Shown here piece by piece: positions 9,235-16,990 of a DNA stretch of 64,000 nucleotides. The notes beneath the pieces were generated by a model. It was not told the DNA's origin, made no database searches, and was given only the letters and a program-made list of their open reading frames with translations. Source of the stretch: Planctomycetaceae bacterium (GTDB taxonomy: Bacteria > Planctomycetota > Phycisphaerae > SM23-33). A program made the position numbers and the translations under genes. Within the stretch, counting starts at the first letter, position 1, and every line of letters starts with the position of its first letter. The stretch spans positions 60,818 through 124,817 of the forward strand of contig JBDKTA010000021.1 of NCBI GenBank assembly GCA_039680605.1, in the 5' to 3' direction.

Positions 9235-9875
9235 GCCCACCGCCATCTCGCGATCAGGTCGCGGAGAAGTTGCTGGGTGGCCTCGATGTCGCCCGAGGCG
9301 TCGATCATCGCGCAGTGCGCCGGGTCGTCCTGCACCTGGCGCTGGAACATCTGCCGCACCTTGCGATGAAACCCGGCGCCCTTGGATTCCATCCGGTCCA
9401 GCTTGCCCTGGCGCTCGGCCGTGCGCCGCAGACCCAGTTCCGCGTCGAGATCGAGAATAATCGTCAGGTCCGGCATGGCGTCGCCCACAGCCGCCCGGGC
9501 AACCTGGCGAATCACGTCGACGTCGGCCCCGCCTGCGCCCTGGTAGGCGATGGTCGAGGAGATGTAGCGGTCGCTCAGGACGCACTGCCCCGCCGCCAGC
9601 GCGGGGCGGATGACCTCGGCCGCCAGTTGCGCTCGGCTGGCCATGTAGAGCATCAGCTCGCACGGGACGACCATTTCGCCGTGGCGGTTGTCGAGCAGGA
9701 TCTGGCGGATGCGGTCGCCCACAGCCGTGCCGCCGGGGTCCCGCACGCGACAAAGACTCACGCCCTGGTCCTGCAGGAACTGCCCCAGCAGGCCGATCTG
9801 CGTGCCCTTGCCCGCGCCGTCTGGCCCGTCGATGACGATGAAGCGGCCCAAGAGTTTGTCAGCCAACTCGCTCAT
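9231..9875 (-). CDS. tmk: thymidylate kinase
   Basis: Phosphorylates dTMP to dTDP in the cytoplasm; 214 residues. The start at 9875 (MSELADKLLG) was chosen because the upstream part of the frame is AT-rich repeat DNA and because the family length is about 210. The P-loop GPDGAGKGT is at residues 17-25, the DR(Y/H) motif appears as DRYISSTIAYQG, and an arginine-rich LID region (LRRTAERQGKLDR) follows. The end overlaps the holB start by four bases, so the two are translationally coupled. The gene diverges from hypF across a repeat-rich intergenic region. Confidence 0.95.
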   Translation of the reverse strand: MSELADKLLGRFIVIDGPDGAGKGTQIGLLGQFLQDQGVSLCRVRDPGGTAVGDRIRQILLDNRHGEMVVPCELMLYMASRAQLAAEVIRPALAAGQCVLSDRYISSTIAYQGAGGADVDVIRQVARAAVGDAMPDLTIILDLDAELGLRRTAERQGKLDRMESKGAGFHRKVRQMFQRQVQDDPAHCAMIDASGDIEATQQLLRDLIARWRWA

Positions 9876-10096
9876 GATGCTAGTAGTATCGTAAACAAAG
9901 GGAGAAAAGAAAATCCGAAATCCAGAACAACAATTCCGAAACAAAGGACAAATAACAAGAGGCAGAAGAACAGAGGAACAAAAGACCTGCTGGCCGGACC
10001 GGATTTCTTGTTGTTGTTTGCTTATTGTTGTTTGTTTATTGTTGTTTGTTTCGGATTTCGAATTTGTTGTTTCGGATTTGCTTTTCCCGAGTATCC
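9876..10096. repeat. AT-rich divergent intergenic region made of short repeats
   Basis: This holds near-identical runs (GTTTATTGTTGTTTG and TTTCGGATTT) and complementary strings (AAATCCGAAATCC) that could pair across the region. It lies between the divergent tmk and hypF starts and must contain both promoters, but no clear -35/-10 pair stands out. Confidence 0.55.
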
Positions 10097-12481
10097 ATGG
10101 CTTCCACCGCCACAACCCGATGCCGTTTTGCCGTCACCGGTCAGGTCCAGGGCGTCGGGTTCCGCCCGTTCGTCTACCGGTTGGCCGTCGAGTGCAACCT
10201 CACAGGGTGGGTGCGTAACGACGCGCGCGGGGTGACGCTCGAGGTGCAGGGCGCCGTGGGCGATCTGGAGGAGTTCGCCTGGCGACTGGCGGGCGAGCTG
10301 CCCCCGCTGGCGGCCATCGCCACATGCGAGCGATCCGAGGCCGAGGTGATGACCGGCGAGCAGCGGTTCGAGATCCGCCCCAGCGAAGAGGGCGAACTGG
10401 CCGACGCGCAGATCACCGTCGACGTGGCCGTCTGCCCCGACTGCCTGCGCGAGATGGCCGACCCGGCTGACCCCCGCTACCGCTACCCGTTCATCAACTG
10501 CACCAACTGCGGGCCGCGGTACAGCATCGTCGCCCGCGTGCCCTACGACCGCCCCAACACCACCATGAGCGGATTCGAGATGTGCCCGCTCTGCCGGCGC
10601 CAGTACGAAGACCCGGCCGACCGGCGGTTCCACGCCCAGCCGGTGGCCTGCCCCGCATGCGGGCCCGCCGTGCGACTGATCGACAACCAGGGGCTGGCCA
10701 TCGACTGCGACGACCCCATCGCCGCGGCGCGCCTGCGGCTCCAGGCTGGCGACGTCGTCGCCATCAAGGGCCTGGGCGGATACCAGCTCGCGTGCCTGGC
10801 GGCCGACGAGCACGCCGTCGGGCGCCTGCGCCGCCGCAAGCAGCGCGACGCCAAACCCTTCGCCCTGATGGTGCGGGACGTGACCGAGGCCGCCGCCCTC
10901 TGCCAGGTCAGCCCCGCGGCCGCGGCGCTGCTGGAAGGCCCGCTGCGCCCGATCGTGATCATGCCCCGCCATCCCGGGCGCCGCGTCGCCGCCGAAGTCG
11001 CCGCGGACCTGGACACCCTGGGCGTCATGCTTCCCTACACCCCCCTGCACCATCTGCTGCTGGAGCCGCCGCTGGGGGCGCTGGTGGTGACCTCGGGCAA
11101 CTACTCCGATCAGCCGCTGGTCTGCGACGACGACGAGGCCCTCTCGCACCTGTGCGGTATCGCCGACGTGATGCTCGTACACGACCGCCCCATCGCCCGG
11201 CGCGTCGATGACAGCGTCGTCCGGGACGCCGGCGGCGGACGCACGCTCGTCCTGCGCCGCGCACGGGGATACGCGCCCCAACCGCTACGACTGGCCGAGC
11301 CCATCGCCCGAGCCATCGACGGCGCCCCGCCGGTGCTGGCCGTCGGCGCCGAACTCAAGAACACCTTCTGCCTGCTCGATCGCGGCCGGGCGCTCGTCAG
11401 CGAGCACGTCGGCGACCTCAAAGACGGCCGCACGTTCCGCCACTTCATCGACACCATCAACCACCTCGAGGCCCTGTTCGACATCCGCCCGGAGCTGCTG
11501 GCCGCCGACCTGCACCCGCAGTATCTCTCCAGTCAATACGCCCACCGCCGCCACCGCGGCGAGCTGGCGTCTCAGGAAGCATGGCGGCTGGAAAACGCCC
11601 GCCATGGCACCGGGAACGACAGTCAAGACGGACTGCCCATCGAGCTCGTCCAGCATCATCACGCGCACATCGTTTCATGCATGGCCGAGAACGGCTGCGC
11701 CGAGGGCGTCATCGGCATCGCGTGCGACGGGGTGGGCTATGGCGACGACGGCGCCGTCTGGGGCTGCGAGGTACTCGCCGCCGATCTGCAAAGCTACCGC
11801 CGCCTGGGTCACCTGCGCTATCTGCCGCTGATCGGCGGCGACGCGGCGGCGTCGCAGACCTGGCGACCCGCCGTGGCGGCGCTGCACGAGGCGTTTGGCG
11901 AAGGGTTCACGCGGCACCTGGGCGCTCTGCCGCTGCGGATCGATGCCGACCAGCTCGTCGCCGCCATCGAGCAGGTGACAATGGACGTCAACTGCCCGCC
12001 CAGCAGCTCGCTGGGACGATGGTTCGACGCGGCCGCCTGGCTCTGCGGCCTGACCGCCGAAAACGCCTACGAGGCCCAGGGGCCGATGATGCTCGAGGCG
12101 GCGATCACGCCGGATGTCGACGGCGTCTATCCCTTCGCCCTGACATCCACCGGACCCTTCACCATGGAGCTGCAGGCCGCTGTCGAAGGGATCGTGGCTG
12201 ACCATCGCCGGCAAACCGACGGCGGCGTCATCGCCGCAAAGTTTCACAATACGCTGGCGGCGATGCTCGCCGAGGCGGCCCGGCGGGCACGGGACGAAAC
12301 CGGCCGAACCATCGTCGCCCTCTCCGGCGGATGCATGGCCAACCGATATCTGTCCGCCAGGCTGCTACACTTGTTGGAGGCCGACGCCTTCACCGTGCTC
12401 CTGCACCGCGAGGTGCCCTGCAACGACGCCGGCGTGGCGCTGGGCCAGGCCATCGTCGCCGCCGCGCGCAAACGAACGTAG
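10097..12481 (+). CDS. hypF: carbamoyltransferase HypF, NiFe hydrogenase maturation
   Basis: HypF converts carbamoyl phosphate to the carbamoyl-adenylate used, with HypE, to make the cyanide ligands of the NiFe centre. Start at 10097 (MASTATTRCRF); sequence further upstream is repeat DNA. All domains are visible. The acylphosphatase-like part (VQGVGFRPFVYRLA) covers residues 10-95. Two zinc modules follow, with CPDC and CTNC from about residue 113 and CPLC and CPAC from about 162. A YrdC-like adenylation domain comes next (KGLGGYQLACLA). The Kae1-like C-terminal domain carries the metal-binding HHHAH about residue 520. Length, 794 residues, is normal. Confidence 0.96.
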   Translation: MASTATTRCRFAVTGQVQGVGFRPFVYRLAVECNLTGWVRNDARGVTLEVQGAVGDLEEFAWRLAGELPPLAAIATCERSEAEVMTGEQRFEIRPSEEGELADAQITVDVAVCPDCLREMADPADPRYRYPFINCTNCGPRYSIVARVPYDRPNTTMSGFEMCPLCRRQYEDPADRRFHAQPVACPACGPAVRLIDNQGLAIDCDDPIAAARLRLQAGDVVAIKGLGGYQLACLAADEHAVGRLRRRKQRDAKPFALMVRDVTEAAALCQVSPAAAALLEGPLRPIVIMPRHPGRRVAAEVAADLDTLGVMLPYTPLHHLLLEPPLGALVVTSGNYSDQPLVCDDDEALSHLCGIADVMLVHDRPIARRVDDSVVRDAGGGRTLVLRRARGYAPQPLRLAEPIARAIDGAPPVLAVGAELKNTFCLLDRGRALVSEHVGDLKDGRTFRHFIDTINHLEALFDIRPELLAADLHPQYLSSQYAHRRHRGELASQEAWRLENARHGTGNDSQDGLPIELVQHHHAHIVSCMAENGCAEGVIGIACDGVGYGDDGAVWGCEVLAADLQSYRRLGHLRYLPLIGGDAAASQTWRPAVAALHEAFGEGFTRHLGALPLRIDADQLVAAIEQVTMDVNCPPSSSLGRWFDAAAWLCGLTAENAYEAQGPMMLEAAITPDVDGVYPFALTSTGPFTMELQAAVEGIVADHRRQTDGGVIAAKFHNTLAAMLAEAARRARDETGRTIVALSGGCMANRYLSARLLHLLEADAFTVLLHREVPCNDAGVALGQAIVAAARKRT

Positions 12482-12489
12482 TAATAAGC

Positions 12490-12634
12490 AGGGTGCCATG
12501 GCGGCCGTTTCTCAGCCGCCATGTCCCTGACGGTTATTCGCGAAGCATGGCGGCTGAACAACGGCCGCCATGGCACCCCGGAGCTCCAGGACCTGGGTGG
12601 CATGGCGACACGCGCAGCGGGTCGCCATGGGGCG
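12490..12634. repeat. three family A palindromes in a head-to-head array
   Basis: GGTGCCATGGCGGCCG and its reverse complement CGGCCGCCATGGCACC bracket two inner copies of CATGGCGGCTGA, giving nested inverted repeats. A further copy (CATGGCGACACGC / GGGTCGCCATG) follows at 12597-12634. The layout resembles BIME-type clusters of REP elements. Confidence 0.7.
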
Positions 12635-12655
12635 CCCGCATGAAGCCCGGGAACG

Positions 12656-12720
12656 CGCGGAGCAAGCTCCGCCGCTAATGTTGTTAAATTGGAAATTGAA
12701 AATCGCAAATTGGAAATCCC
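12656..12720. repeat. family F hairpin plus AT-rich ATTGGAAATT repeat upstream of hypC
   Basis: A GCGGAGCAAGCTCCGC palindrome (12657-12672) is followed by alternating blocks of AAATTGGAAATTGAAAATC and AAATTGGAAATC just before the hypC start. The hairpin recurs at 30.79 and 32.9 kb. Confidence 0.6.
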
Positions 12721-12723
12721 ACT

Positions 12724-12966
12724 ATGTGTCTCGCCGTCCCACTGAAAATTGAATCGATCGACTCCGAGGGGGCCACCGTCACCCTCGACGGCAACAGCCT
12801 CGTCGTCTCGCTGGCGGCCGTGCCCGAAGCCCGCGTGGGCGACTGGGTGCTCGTACATGCCGGCCTGGCCATCACCGTGCTCGACGAGCGGGAGGCCCGA
12901 GAGACCTTCGAGCTGCTCGCCGAGGCGCTGGGACCGGACCTGCGCGGCGAGGCGCCGCAATCATGA
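12724..12966 (+). CDS. hypC: hydrogenase maturation chaperone HypC
   Basis: Small chaperone of 80 residues that binds HypD and then the hydrogenase large-subunit precursor during Fe(CN)2CO assembly. The N-terminal MCLAVP motif, with the essential Cys2 that forms the complex after removal of Met1, is intact. An OB-fold-like beta barrel follows (VGDWVLVHAGLAITVLDE). The last four bases overlap hypD (ATGA), so the two are coupled. It lies 242 bp after hypF; the gap is filled with repeats. Confidence 0.96.
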   Translation: MCLAVPLKIESIDSEGATVTLDGNSLVVSLAAVPEARVGDWVLVHAGLAITVLDEREARETFELLAEALGPDLRGEAPQS

Positions 12967-14042
12967 AGAGCGTTTCCCAACTCCGCCAGGAACTGACCGA
13001 AGTATGGCCAGCCGCGGCCGCCAGGCTCCCCGGCGGGCGCCTGGTCGTGATGGAAGTTTGCGGCACGCACACGATGGCCATCGCCGCCGGCGGGCTCAAG
13101 GGCCTGCTGCCTGAGGGCCTGGAGCTTATCAGCGGGCCCGGCTGTCCGGTCTGCGTGACGGATCAGTCGTACATGGACCAGGCGGTGTGGCTGGCGCGGC
13201 AGAGCGGGGTCGTCATCGCCACGTACGGCGACATGGTGCGCGTGCCGGGGCGCGAGGGGTCGCTCGCCCAGGCGCGGGGCCAGGGGGCGCGCGTCGAGGT
13301 CGTCTACTCCGCCCGCCAGGGCGTTGAGTTAGCCAAGACAAATCCGCAATCACACGTGGTGTTTCTGGGCGTGGGGTTCGAGACCACCACGCCCGCCACC
13401 GCTCTGGCTGTACTCGAGGCCCGCCGCGACGGGGTGAACAACTTCAGCACCTTCACCGCCCACAAGCTCATCATGCCGGCGATGAACGCTCTGATGGCCG
13501 CCGGCGACGTGCGCGTCGACGCATTCCTGTGCCCCGGCCACGTCAGCGTGATCCTCGGCTGGAAGGCCTACCAGCAGATCGCCCGCGACCACAAACGCCC
13601 GTGCGTCGTCGGCGGGTTCGAGCCGGCCAACATCCTCGCCGCGCTGGTCGAGATCTGCCGCCAGGTCGCCGCCGGCACGGCCGCCGCAGGCAGCGTCTAC
13701 CCGCCCGTGCGGGCCGACGGCAACGCGGCGGCGCTGAAGCTGATCTTCGACGTCTTCGAACCTGCCGACGCCCCATGGCGGGCCATCGGAGTGATTCCTC
13801 TCAGCGGTCTGCGCCTGCGCGACGAGTTCGCCGCCTTCGACACGCAGAAGCGATTCGCCCTGCCGCCGGTCGAAAGCTACGAGATGCCCGGCTGCCGATG
13901 CGGCGACGTGATCTGCGGCCGCTGCCGCCCCGCCCAGTGCCCCCTCTTCGCCAAAGCCTGCACCCCCCGCGACCCGGTAGGCCCCTGCATGGTCTCCGCC
14001 GAAGGCGCCTGCGCCGCGGCGTTCAAGTACCAGCGGAGATAG
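12963..14042 (+). CDS. hypD: hydrogenase maturation Fe-S protein HypD
   Basis: HypD carries a [4Fe-4S] cluster and, with HypC, provides the scaffold on which iron receives its CN and CO ligands; 359 residues. Conserved signatures are present: CGTHT near residue 34, GPGCPVCV near 60, GVGFETTTP, and FLCPGHVS. The cysteine-rich C-terminus (CRCGDVICGRCRPAQC) begins about residue 310. Start overlaps hypC. No hypE, hypA, hypB or hydrogenase subunit gene is seen in the window, so the remaining maturation genes must lie elsewhere. Confidence 0.96.
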   Translation: MKSVSQLRQELTEVWPAAAARLPGGRLVVMEVCGTHTMAIAAGGLKGLLPEGLELISGPGCPVCVTDQSYMDQAVWLARQSGVVIATYGDMVRVPGREGSLAQARGQGARVEVVYSARQGVELAKTNPQSHVVFLGVGFETTTPATALAVLEARRDGVNNFSTFTAHKLIMPAMNALMAAGDVRVDAFLCPGHVSVILGWKAYQQIARDHKRPCVVGGFEPANILAALVEICRQVAAGTAAAGSVYPPVRADGNAAALKLIFDVFEPADAPWRAIGVIPLSGLRLRDEFAAFDTQKRFALPPVESYEMPGCRCGDVICGRCRPAQCPLFAKACTPRDPVGPCMVSAEGACAAAFKYQRR

Positions 14043-14201
14043 ATTCACCGCAGAGGCCGCAGAGGAAGAAGAGAGCAAAGGCGAAGAGATCAGAGGGTGC
14101 CATGGCGACCGTTGTTCAGCCGCCATGTCCCCCAACGTGAGCATCATCATCCTCGTTAACTCTCAGGGACACGCACAACGGAGTTGTGCGTGGCACCCCC
14201 G
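14043..14201. repeat. three repeat families in a row (C, A, E)
   Basis: Directly after hypD: a family C arm (CACCGCAGAGGCCGCAGAGG, about 14046-14065); a family A palindrome (GCCATGGCGACCG / CAGCCGCCATG, 14099-14127); and a family E hairpin with 9-bp arms ACGCACAAC and GTTGTGCGT around loop GGA (about 14170-14191). Confidence 0.7.
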
Positions 14202-14253
14202 GCGCGATAGACATTTCTTGCGATTCCTGAAATTCTTCGCGTTGCCAATCGTC

Positions 14254-14259
14254 TATAAT
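14254..14259 (+). promoter_or_regulatory. candidate -10 box TATAAT for the OmpA-like lipoprotein gene
   Basis: A perfect TATAAT lies 25 nt before the preferred ATG at 14285. No convincing TTGACA-like -35 lies 16-18 bp upstream, so this is a partial match only. Confidence 0.35.
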
Positions 14260-14284
14260 GCGGCCTCGTTCCCTGGCGGCATTT

Positions 14285-14755
14285 ATGAGCACATTACTCC
14301 TGAGATTACTTTCGGCAACGGCGATTGCGCTGGCCGCGGGATGTCAGGCGCCGGCCCGCGTTGAGCGATACAATCATCCGCTGGGCGGTCAACCGCTCAA
14401 CACCATCGTGCTGGAAACTGATTCGCTCTTTTGTGCGGGGCGATGGAGCTTCACTGCCGAGGACGAGGCGTGCGTCAAAGAACTGGCGGAGCAAATCCGC
14501 CAGCACTGGCCTAAGGCTCGGATCGTCGTTTTCGGCCACACCGACAGCAACCCGATCACCAAGACTCCCCGCTTCAATAGCTATGAGATGTCGCAATATC
14601 GCGCCGAGGCGGTCAAAGCAGTCTTCGTAGCCGCGGGGTTTACGGACGTGTGGGCTTTCGGCATGGGGCCTGATTTCCCGATTGCCACGAATGCGACGGT
14701 GCAAGGCAAGCGGGCAAACAGGCGCGTCGAGATTGTCGTGATACAAAAGGAATAG
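14285..14755 (+). CDS. OmpA/Pal-like peptidoglycan-binding lipoprotein
   Basis: Exported lipoprotein, about 156 residues, with signal peptide MSTLLLRLLSATAIALAAGC (lipobox LAAGC). The remainder is an OmpA C-terminal domain, which normally binds peptidoglycan and tethers the outer membrane. Visible signatures are GHTDSNP, the SQYRAEAVKAVF helix and KRANRRVEIVV at the end. The ATG at 14285 is preferred over 14258 because the latter overlaps the TATAAT box. The gene stands alone between repeat clusters. Confidence 0.85.
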   Translation: MSTLLLRLLSATAIALAAGCQAPARVERYNHPLGGQPLNTIVLETDSLFCAGRWSFTAEDEACVKELAEQIRQHWPKARIVVFGHTDSNPITKTPRFNSYEMSQYRAEAVKAVFVAAGFTDVWAFGMGPDFPIATNATVQGKRANRRVEIVVIQKE

Positions 14756-14854
14756 TTCCACCCCAAGTTCACGATCTCGCCTCCGATCTCGATGCGTTCA
14801 TTACTGAAGGGCGCGTTCGGCGGCGACTGATCACTTTGCCTTCCGCGCGAACCA

Positions 14855-14940
14855 CCCATTCATCCATCCATCCATCCTTCCTTCCATCCATCCTTCCTTC
14901 CATCCTTCCATCCTTCCATTATTCCCTCATTCCATCATTC
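14855..14940. repeat. tetranucleotide microsatellite (TCCA/TCCT)n
   Basis: An uninterrupted tract of about 85 bp of alternating CATC/CTTC-type units (TCCATCCATCC, TTCCTTCC). It ends about 50 bp before the start of the FGE-domain gene, inside its probable promoter region. No other tract like it occurs in the window. Confidence 0.8.
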
Positions 14941-14989
14941 CGTTCCGTCCCCGGTCTGTGGTATGCTCCCGGTCCTTCTTTGGAGAACG

Positions 14990-16402
14990 ATGATGATACG
15001 CATACCGGCTGGAACGTACGACGTGGGATCGACCCCGCAGCAGCGGGAGGAGCTCTGCAAGCGGTACACCATGCACCCGAGCATGCTTGTCGACGAACTA
15101 CCCGCCCAGAAGGTGGAACTTCCCGAGTTCTATATCGACGAGTTCCCCGTCACCAACGCCCAGTACGCCGCGTTCATGGCCGCTACCGGCGCGGGTGAAC
15201 CGTACGATTGGCCGCTGCACGCCACGGCTGAGCGGGCGCATCATCCCGTCGTCGGCGTCGGCGGCAGCGATGCCGAGGCCTACGCCAAGTGGGCCGGCAA
15301 GCGCCTGCCCACGCCGCAGGAATGGGAGGCGGCCTTCAGCGGGTTTGAGCCGATGGCCGACCGCGTCGTGCCCGGCGGGCAGTGGCTGCCGGTGACGTAT
15401 TCGATCGAGTCCGACCCCACGCAGCGCAGCAAGTTCGGCCTGCACGGGTTCGGCCAGGTGTGCGAGTGGACGTGCGTGGTCAACGCCAAGGGGCAATTCC
15501 CCTTCCGCCTGCTCAAGGGCGGCAGTTGGATGAGCCAGGAAAGCTGGGGCCTGCGGCGCCAGACGGCGTTCTACGCCTTCGCCCCCTGGTGCCGCCAGTG
15601 GACGGGTCTGCGATGCGTGTCCGACAAGCAGATGCCCGACATGCCCGAGGCCCCGCTGCCGCAGGTCGGCGCGCCCGACTATCACCATAACCCCAGCGCC
15701 GCCGGCGACAGCGTCAAGCTGCTCTATCACGGCGGACGCGGCATGGGCGTGGCTTTGCCGCATATCGGCGAGGCGCTGGGCATCGCGGCGCCGGAAGGCT
15801 ACCTCATCGACGGCGCCGGCCCCAAGGAGTCTGAAGATCTCTACAGTTCCGGTCCGGAAAGCTCGGAGACTGGAACCGTCACGTATCGCTTCCGCATGGA
15901 CAAGATCGAGAACCAGTTCCAGTTCCGCGCCGGGCCTGATTTCTTCGACATGGATTATTCCTTCAAGAACCTCAGCAACAAAGACGCCACGGTGCAGGCC
16001 TCGGCGTGCATGAACGCCGGGTTGATGGACGTGTTCTACGACCTCGAAGGCAGCCGCTCATTCATCTGGCTGGGCAAGGGCGAGTGGATGCCCCTGCGCT
16101 CCCTGCCGCGCGTCGAGGGGTGCGGGCGCTGGATCAGCTACGTCACGCTGCCCCAACCGCCGGCCAAGTCCGTCGTGGTGGCCGTGCTGGGCAAGAACTC
16201 GCCCATGGTCTTTGCATACTCTCGCCCCAACCTGAGCGGCCCGCTGGCCCTGGCGAATAACTTCTGCTTCTCGTGCCTGCACCTGGACCCTGCCGTCCGG
16301 GTGCCCGCCGGCGGCGAAGCCTCCACCCGCGCCCGGGTCTATTGCCTCAAGGGCGGCCTGGACGACATCCGCACGCGATTCGTCAAGGACTTCAGCCTGT
16401 AG
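14990..16402 (+). CDS. FGE-sulfatase (SUMF1) domain protein with unknown C-terminal domain
   Basis: About 470 residues. The start at 14990 (MMIRIPAGTYDVG) has GGAGA correctly spaced upstream. Residues 1-215 are a formylglycine-generating-enzyme fold, with IPAGTYDVGS at the front, FYIDEFPVTNAQY, GKRLPTPQEWEAA, and the end signature GGSWM through GLRCV. The second half (about 250 residues, DYSFKNLSNKDATVQASACMN) matches nothing I recognise and looks beta-rich. No signal peptide is visible. True formylglycine-generating enzymes modify sulfatases, but many relatives are non-catalytic, so activity is uncertain. No sulfatase gene is adjacent. Confidence 0.8.
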   Translation: MMIRIPAGTYDVGSTPQQREELCKRYTMHPSMLVDELPAQKVELPEFYIDEFPVTNAQYAAFMAATGAGEPYDWPLHATAERAHHPVVGVGGSDAEAYAKWAGKRLPTPQEWEAAFSGFEPMADRVVPGGQWLPVTYSIESDPTQRSKFGLHGFGQVCEWTCVVNAKGQFPFRLLKGGSWMSQESWGLRRQTAFYAFAPWCRQWTGLRCVSDKQMPDMPEAPLPQVGAPDYHHNPSAAGDSVKLLYHGGRGMGVALPHIGEALGIAAPEGYLIDGAGPKESEDLYSSGPESSETGTVTYRFRMDKIENQFQFRAGPDFFDMDYSFKNLSNKDATVQASACMNAGLMDVFYDLEGSRSFIWLGKGEWMPLRSLPRVEGCGRWISYVTLPQPPAKSVVVAVLGKNSPMVFAYSRPNLSGPLALANNFCFSCLHLDPAVRVPAGGEASTRARVYCLKGGLDDIRTRFVKDFSL

Positions 16403-16420
16403 CTAGCTTCAAGGCGGGCG

Positions 16421-16515
16421 GGTGGCATGGCGACACGCGTTTTTGTTTTTTGCGGGTCGCCATGGAACTGCTGCAGAACATGGCGACCCGCGTGGCGTGT
16501 CGCCATGCCACCCCC
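16421..16515. repeat. two family A palindromes in inverted order
   Basis: GGTGGCATGGCGACACGCG and CGTGTCGCCATGCCACC form the outer arms, with inner GGGTCGCCATG and CATGGCGACCCGC copies. It separates the convergent FGE gene and the end of the secretion operon, so a terminator-like role is possible. Confidence 0.7.
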
Positions 16516-16537
16516 GCTATCCTACGCTGACTACCGG

Positions 16538-16990
16538 TTAGCGATTCAGAGCTTCTTCGGGCGGGCGGACCACGCGGAAGAATACCGGCTTGTCCTGCTG
16601 GGGCATTTCGGCCAGGATGCCCCACCGTCGGCCGTCGTGGCAGGCGGAGGCTTCATAAAGGATCAGGCGCCCCGGCCAACCTTTCACGGCCAAACCCTCG
16701 CGAGTGTAGATGTACGGCACGCGCGAGACAGGGCAGACCAAAGCCAGACCGGACGCGCCGGACGAACGTTTGTTCAGGTCGGCCAGCGTCGGCGGCAGTT
16801 GACCGTGGTCGGCGTAATACGCCAGCAGTTCTCCACAGAGATCGTGGAGCATCTCCGAGCAGGCATCGTTCTGGGGCGCCGCCGCGGCTGGCGCTGCCAG
16901 GTCGGCCGACTGGTCCGGCCAGGCGCATCCGCCGGCGGCTGCGGCGGCCAGACCCATCACGACAGTCAGGATTCTAGCGTTGGGGTTCAT
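16538..16990 (-). CDS. small lipoprotein at the end of the type II secretion operon
   Basis: Exported lipoprotein of 150 residues, with lipobox AAAGGC about residue 22 followed by an alanine-rich linker. The body has paired cysteines (CSEMLHDLC and a later CPVSRVPYIY) and a pattern (ELLAYYADHGQLPPTL) reminiscent of the helix and turn after the pilin spine in planctomycete pseudopilin-like proteins, but it has no prepilin cleavage site. The start lies inside the end of gspD, so it is coupled to the secretion operon. Function unknown; an accessory or pilotin-like role is conceivable. Confidence 0.65.
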   Translation of the reverse strand: MNPNARILTVVMGLAAAAAGGCAWPDQSADLAAPAAAAPQNDACSEMLHDLCGELLAYYADHGQLPPTLADLNKRSSGASGLALVCPVSRVPYIYTREGLAVKGWPGRLILYEASACHDGRRWGILAEMPQQDKPVFFRVVRPPEEALNR

